A DNA stretch of 64,000 bases from Symsagittifera roscoffensis (lineage: Eukaryota; Xenacoelomorpha; Acoela; Convolutidae): positions 31,932,318 through 31,996,317 of the forward strand of contig NC_087068.1 of NCBI RefSeq assembly GCF_963678635.1, given 5' to 3'. Below the pieces are notes generated by a model, which saw only the letters and a list, made by a program, of their open reading frames with translations, ran no database searches and was not told the DNA's origin. Position numbers and translations under genes: made by a program. Shown here piece by piece: positions 59,014 to 64,000 of this stretch (position 1 is its first letter; each line of letters opens with the position of its first letter).

Positions 59014-59677
59014 TTTGAGTACTCAATGTGGTTATATGATTTTTTTCTAGATATTTGTTACAAAATCAACTCTAATCAAATACACATTGATGCGAAAATA
59101 TTGAATTATAATATAAACTTGTCTGCGTTCAGATGAACGTTCAAAATAGCTGCGCAGCGAAGACAAGCACAACTTTGAACAAAGCGTACATTACGACAGG
59201 TCGATCAAAAATGTTACCAAGCAACTTTAATATCAAAAATTAAAATGAGAAACTTCAATGTTAGATCGAGTGTAAAATTTTGAATAAATATACATTGGTC
59301 GAAGGCTTACAAACTATCAAATCAAACATGCGTTCTTTCTCATCAGCTAATAAAAAATGGACCACCTTGTAGACAATAAAAGAGAAAAGATAATTAATTA
59401 ACTGCATACCAAATTTTCTACCTGTAAACGATAGAAGGGGCTCAGAAGGAAGCCGACTGCGAGAAAAAACGCTGCAGTTATGCTTAACTGGTCTTTTAAA
59501 ATTCAAAATACGCATGCGGGTAAAACCAGATTATCATAGCAGCAGAAACAACCGATTGCGACGTATTTGTGATTAAAACGAATTAAGAGCTCTGATAACT
59601 TTTTTGATAGTTTTTTTGTAAGAGTAAAGAACAGCGTCTAAAATTAGGCATCCAACTAATTATTTAATTATTTTGTC
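59014..59677. other. Upstream region of the EF-hand gene
   Basis: AT-rich, no gene seen. It must contain the promoter of the minus-strand gene, but no convincing core element was identified. Confidence 0.35.
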
Positions 59678-59679
59678 TA

Positions 59680-60163
59680 CACAAGTGGACAAAATTAAGC
59701 GCAAATTTAGGATTTTACTCAGTAAAATGCCTGTTTTCAATGTACATTTTGGACAACGTTTCCTTCAAAAAAAATTTATTGACCAAGAGCAAAATAATCA
59801 GAGCTACCATCTGTGGTAAATTTTTCACAACGAGTGTTTACAATTTCTCGCTAAGAATGTTTCACAATGCATGAACAAATTTTTTACTCCGCTTATTCAA
59901 GAAAGATTTAACTACGAAGCAAAAACTAGTGCAGATGAGGAAAATTGGCATTTTCAGACCCGGATTACATTGGCAAGTCATTGAAACCAAATATTGATAC
60001 TTTCATTGATGGTAGCTCTGCTCATTTGCTCCAGGTCATGTAAAAATTTAACTGAATTTCGAAGGAAATGTTGTCCAAAATGTACAATGAGAGTGCCAAC
60101 AGTGCCAATGTTCAAGCCAACAGAGTGAAATCCTTATTTTGCGTTTAACTTTGTCGACTAGTG
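59680..60163. mobile_element. Tc1/mariner-like MITE with TA target duplication
   Basis: The left end CACAAGTGGACAAAATTAAG is mirrored by the right end (reverse complement CACTAGTCGACAAAGTTAAA). TA dinucleotides flank at 59678-59679 and 60164-60165. Inner inverted blocks include TGTACATTTTGGACAAC and CAGAGCTACCATC with their complements, so the arms extend about 130 bp imperfectly. It is 484 bp with no transposase. Confidence 0.78.
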
Positions 60164-60165
60164 TA

Positions 60166-61077
60166 TTACGTTGCGTGTAATTAATTTCCAAGACAGCCTA
60201 CAAAAACTATTTCTTTAATGTAGATATTGATTAAAACACATGGTAAAAAGGGCACTTCAAAAGTAACAAGCAGACAGTTTTCAAGCCAATAAAAATTGAG
60301 TCACCTACTCTGCAGTCGTAAGAAATTCGAAAACAATTGAGTTTCTTGAGGTTCGAATGGCGCAACGTAACCGGACAAAAATGAAACAAAAACTGCAAGC
60401 TACTTATTCTGAAACATCACGGTTGAAAAAAGACCATGATTGTTATGTTACTTGATGAATAGGAAAAGCTTGGAGCAACTACGTAAATGCCTTTATTTTC
60501 CAAAACAAATATCATCGTTATATCATAAGAGGGGGTCAATTAATATGGGACCTTCCGTCATGTGACCGTCCGTGCACAGGTTGGATAGGGCCACACCAAC
60601 GCTGTATAAATAAATCGGCAAAAATTTACGAACAAATGAAGTCGATTTTACGGCATCCAGAGAATTAAAATCTAGCCTCCTCGATTGTAGCACAGATTGA
60701 ATTGTTATGTTGGATGTATTTTTAAGTTTTTTGCAGACCCTGAGGCAGAAGATTGCACTCCTCAGAAATGCAAACTTATTTTGGTTCTTGTAAAATTTAT
60801 TGTCTCGGAGTATAAATCCTTCCGTTTTTCGCTTAGTTTCTCTTCTAGTTTCAGAACGGTTCTTGTAGAGTCCGGTCCTGCTCCTCCAGTACACGCAAAA
60901 ATTAGTGGAACAAAGCTGCTGTGTTCCACATAAAAAAACTCTTTGTTGGTATTTTACTGTTTTGACACTCTCATGATATTTATAGGCGTCAGACATAGTT
61001 TTATGCCAGGATTTAGCACGGCGGTTGAAAAGTTTAACATCGAAAAACCGAATTGCGACATCAGACTACAAACCGTG
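60166..61077. other. Non-coding stretch before the second LINE
   Basis: No gene is recognised. A 157-codon open frame on the minus strand (60996-60523) starts with ATG but shows no family signature. Confidence 0.35.
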
Positions 61078-61126
61078 TTAGCCTAATTGTTGTGATAAAC
61101 TTATTAAATAGCTTCATATTTTGAGT

Positions 61127-62096
61127 ATGCGAACCAGACGTGCAGACTCAATATCCACAACGGATGTTGTCACAACGGATAGCGGAAACTGTGCGAAATG
61201 CAAGAAGACTGGAGAACCTGGATCACAATGGATACAGTGCGACATTTGTGATGAGTGGTTTCACAATGCCTGTTGCGGTCTACCAACTGATCTTATCCCG
61301 CAAATTACTAAATTTAAGTTACTGTTATTCAGATGCAATATTTGTTTATCAAAGAAAGCTTTACCTGTTTCTCATGTTATTGTTCAACATGCTATCAAGG
61401 AAGCTCTTTCAGAGTTACCTAATACTGTTGATAAATTAGTGAAGGACAACTTATCTACTATTTTACCTGCTTTTAACACTCAGTCAAGAGTATCTACTGA
61501 GAAACTTGAACGCAAACTTGAAATTCGCATTCAGAACCTTCCTGATCCAACTGATAATTTTTTTTTTAGTAAAAAGTTAATTAAATTTGTATCTGAAAAA
61601 TACAGAACAGAAACAGACAATTTCAATATAGTAAAAATGCACAGCATCAAACCATCCAAAACGGTGTGCAACGACAGGCCGAGTTGTGGTACTCGGGAAC
61701 CAACTGATAATACACAGTTCAAACGGATGGAGTTTGATGAAAACCTTGTATCTGATGTGCTTAAGCATTTGAATGAGTGGGATCGATATAATGTATCCTC
61801 AATTAAACGTTTGGGTCAATTCAATCCACTAATACACGACCTCGGTCTGTTTTGGTGAAATTTTCCAATGAATGGACTGCTAGCAAAGTTCTGAAAAAAG
61901 CACAACTTCTCAAAGAATTTCGCATCGCACACCAGTGTTTATATCGAAGTCTCTAACAAGGAATGAACTTGCATTGGAAAAACTAATTCTCAAGAAACGC
62001 TGGGAAGTAATCAATAGCGGAACTCCAAAGCAAGATCTGAAAATTCGGAATTTACAACTCTTTCACAAAGACATTGTCGTGGATATTACTGCATGA
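61127..62096 (+). pseudogene. LINE ORF1: PHD finger plus RRM-like domain, frameshifted
   Basis: ATG at 61127 follows the leader by 15 nt. Residues about 20-85 form a C4HC3 PHD finger: CAKC, CDICDEWFHNACCGL, then CNIC. The RRM-like part starts RIQNLPDPTDN. The frame is lost near 61830; RPRSVLVKFSNEW continues in another frame, and a second shift near 61925 leads into ISKSLTRNELALEKL and a C-terminal basic region ending at TGA 62094-62096. It corresponds segment for segment to ORF1 of the 30284 LINE, and so shows what that element lost at its 5' end. Confidence 0.8.
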
Positions 62097-64000
62097 CTGA
62101 CCAGTGTAACAGTTGTATCTTGGAATTCTCGTAGTTTGGTCAGCCTTGACAAACGTTTATCCTGTATCAAACTTTTAAATTTCATGTCTCCTGATCTTTT
62201 GTGTTTATGCGAAACTTGGTTAAGCTCCAATGACACAAACATTTTACCTAATACAGGTTATTACACAAATTCACAAGCTACCCAAAAAAAATGGCAATCC
62301 CGGCGGAGTTGCAATACTTGTGCGTGATGGTTTGAACCTGGCGGCTTGGGACTGCACTTTACCTGATTTTGATTTTGCTTGCGGCACTGTCTTAAGTACA
62401 GATCCTTAAATCCTTATCTTATCGGTTTATAATCCCCCCGCCACATCAAATTATAGAGTATCATCCACACATTTATCTCAGTGTCTGGAGTTATACACTT
62501 CAAAGTTTCTGCATGATTTTCCCTGTGGTATTATTTCTATTTTTGGTGATTTCAATATGCCAGACGCGTGTTGGATATCTCACTCTGCCACTACCGCTAG
62601 TTCACAGGCTGTGATCGACAATTTCGATTCATTGAATTGTGTCCAACTAGTGACTGAGCCGACGCATATTAGCGGCAACACGCTAGATATTTTTGTTACA
62701 AGTCAACCTGAGCTGTGCTCAATGAATGTGGAACCAGACCATTTTACATCCGATCATTATCCTGTTACAGTTATTTTCCATGTGTCGAATTCTGAAAGCA
62801 TCACTTCTGATTTACCTAATGACTTTCCAATTGATTCTAAAAACACTTTTAACATCGATATTTTCATGAATTTTTTAGTTATATTTGGTTGCCTTTTCCA
62901 AGTTTATTTTCAAATGATTCCCACTGATTTTTATCTTGCGTGGTATGATGCTATGATAAAGTCGGTTTAGACTTCTATTTGACTGAAACGAAAGAAAAGA
63001 TCAAGGTTACCATTCTATTTTTCTAGCCATTCCGTACATCTCAGTAACAAAGTCTCTACTGAGAAGCGTAAATTGGCGAAATTCAATTTGCTCTATTCGA
63101 CATTGTTGTCTGATCTTCAACGAGATTTGAATAACTCGATTGAGCTAGACAAAATTACATTACTGTCTTCTTTTCATTCACTTGATACTAACGACTGTTT
63201 CAAGTTACTTCACAAACTTTCTGGCAGCACACCAATTCCTTCTGTTGTTAAATTGGGAGCCTCATAAGCTTCTACTGATAACACCAAAGCCGATTTGTTT
63301 AAATACTTTTTCTGTTCTGTGTACAAAAGCGAAACGTTTACGTATAACGGTTGTTCTGATAATACTTCCATTAACTTGCGCGATTTATCGTTTGGTGAAA
63401 GTGATGTAAATAGTTAACTTAAAAAGGTAGCAGATACCACAGCAGTTGCAGCTGATGGCATTCCACCATTTGTTCTCAAATATAATGCTGATGCACTCAC
63501 GCCTATGGTATATATTCTATTCAGTCAAAATGTTACCTGCTGTCTTTGGCCCGATTTTTGGAATGAGGCGTTTATCATGCCTTTTCATAAGTCCGGGCCA
63601 AAATCTGACAATACAAATTATCGTGGAATTAGTTTTTTACCGCGCTTATCGCTTTGCTTGGAAAAACTGCTTTTTTATTTTCATTTATTCTAATGTTCAA
63701 CACAAATTTTCTCGTAGACAGCATGGCTTTGTTAAAAAGCGCAGCACGTTTACACAATTGTTGGAATATGTTGAAAATATTTACAAATGTATTGATGCCA
63801 ATGAAAATTTTTGTTCTGTATAATTTGACATTCAAAAGGCTTTTGACTCTGTGTCACACAAACAGTTGCTGAACAAGCTGTCTTCTTTTGGTTTTGACAA
63901 AAATTTTATCATGTTAATTTCATCTTATCTTTCCAATCGCTCACAAAGAGTACGTATTAACAATATTCTATCTTACAAAAGTTACATCTCTAGCGGTGTA
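62097..64000 (+). pseudogene. LINE ORF2: endonuclease and RT, frameshifted, incomplete at window end
   Basis: After the UGA the same frame reads SVTVVSWNSRSLVSLDKRL and CLCETWLSSND (endonuclease). Shifts follow near 62280, with GDFNMPDACW, NTLDIFV and TSDHYPV in another frame. RT pieces include YRGISFLPRLSLCLEKLL, RRQHGFVKKRSTFTQLLEY and, past a stop, FDIQKAFDSVSHKQLLNKL. The window ends before the catalytic FADD box. Confidence 0.82.

Larger units (their letters stand above)
61078..64000 (+). mobile_element. PHD-containing CR1/L2-like LINE, 5' complete, frameshifted, runs off the window
   Basis: Begins with the 34-nt leader also found at 18288 (61078-61111), then ATG at 61127. The order is PHD finger, RRM-like ORF1, in-frame UGA (62094-62096), endonuclease, RT. 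Several frameshifts and stops break both ORFs. The element continues past 64000. It is related to the LINE at 30284 but clearly diverged, so the two are different families or ages. Confidence 0.85.

Noticed and set aside
60523-60996. 157-codon open frame on the minus strand with a true ATG
   Set aside because: No recognisable domain, composition similar to surrounding AT-rich DNA, and no homologous copy in the window; chance cannot be excluded.

Overview
The window is eukaryotic, most likely an invertebrate metazoan. It holds two nuclear tRNA genes, a spliced cereblon (CRBN) gene, an EFCAB6-like EF-hand gene, several non-LTR retrotransposons with PHD or restriction-like endonuclease features, tRNA-derived SINE arrays and many MITE-like inverted-repeat elements. 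Base composition is AT-rich, and most of the window is repeats. I cannot name the phylum. One weak hint is a 34-nt leader shared by two unrelated retrotransposons; it looks like a captured spliced leader and would point to a lineage with SL trans-splicing.

Layout. 1-1.6 kb: dispersed repeat with GATA tail, GT/G microsatellite, then the LAST coding exon of CRBN on the minus strand (1364-1559). 1.6-2.6 kb: tRNA-Gly(GCC) and tRNA-Leu(AAG), both plus strand. 2.6-6.4 kb: dense MITEs, including one nested in another, both with 9-10 bp target duplications. 6.5-10.4 kb: five-unit tandem array of about 780 bp. 11.6-12.9 kb: decayed LINE reverse transcriptase, minus strand. 13-16 kb: sparse SINE fragments.

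16.166-37.552 kb (copy A) and 37.553-about 53.63 kb (copy B) are a direct tandem duplication of nearly identical sequence. Each copy holds, in order: unique AT-rich DNA; a ~170-bp satellite broken by a decayed retrotransposon of the zinc finger / RT / restriction-like-endonuclease type; a SINE-derived array (five units in A, three in B); a ~575-bp tandem pair; diverged ~140-bp repeats ending in (GATA)n; the large CRBN exon; and a 310-bp tandem array carrying a tRNA-Lys-like anticodon arm. Copy A alone has a 3.5-kb CR1/L2-like LINE with an intact ORF2 inserted in the CRBN exon 19 nt from its splice donor. Copy B keeps an intact exon and donor.

The CRBN exon of copy B (51674-49840) joins in frame to 1559-1364, giving a 676-residue cereblon with a complete LON domain and CULT domain. 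The implied intron is about 48.3 kb and contains copy A, both tRNA genes and nearly every mobile element in the window. 56.3-59.0 kb: an uninterrupted 901-codon EFCAB6-like gene, minus strand. 59.7-60.2 kb: a Tc1/mariner-like MITE. 61.08 kb to the end: a second, frameshifted PHD-containing CR1/L2-like LINE running out of the window.

Most notable: (i) in both CR1/L2-like LINEs, ORF1 and ORF2 lie in the same frame, separated by one UGA stop in a UGA-CU(A/G) context, with no AUG before the endonuclease core, which suggests programmed stop readthrough; (ii) the 34-nt leader shared by two unrelated retrotransposons; (iii) the duplication and insertion history of CRBN, with the caveat that the two copies could be haplotypes misjoined in assembly.
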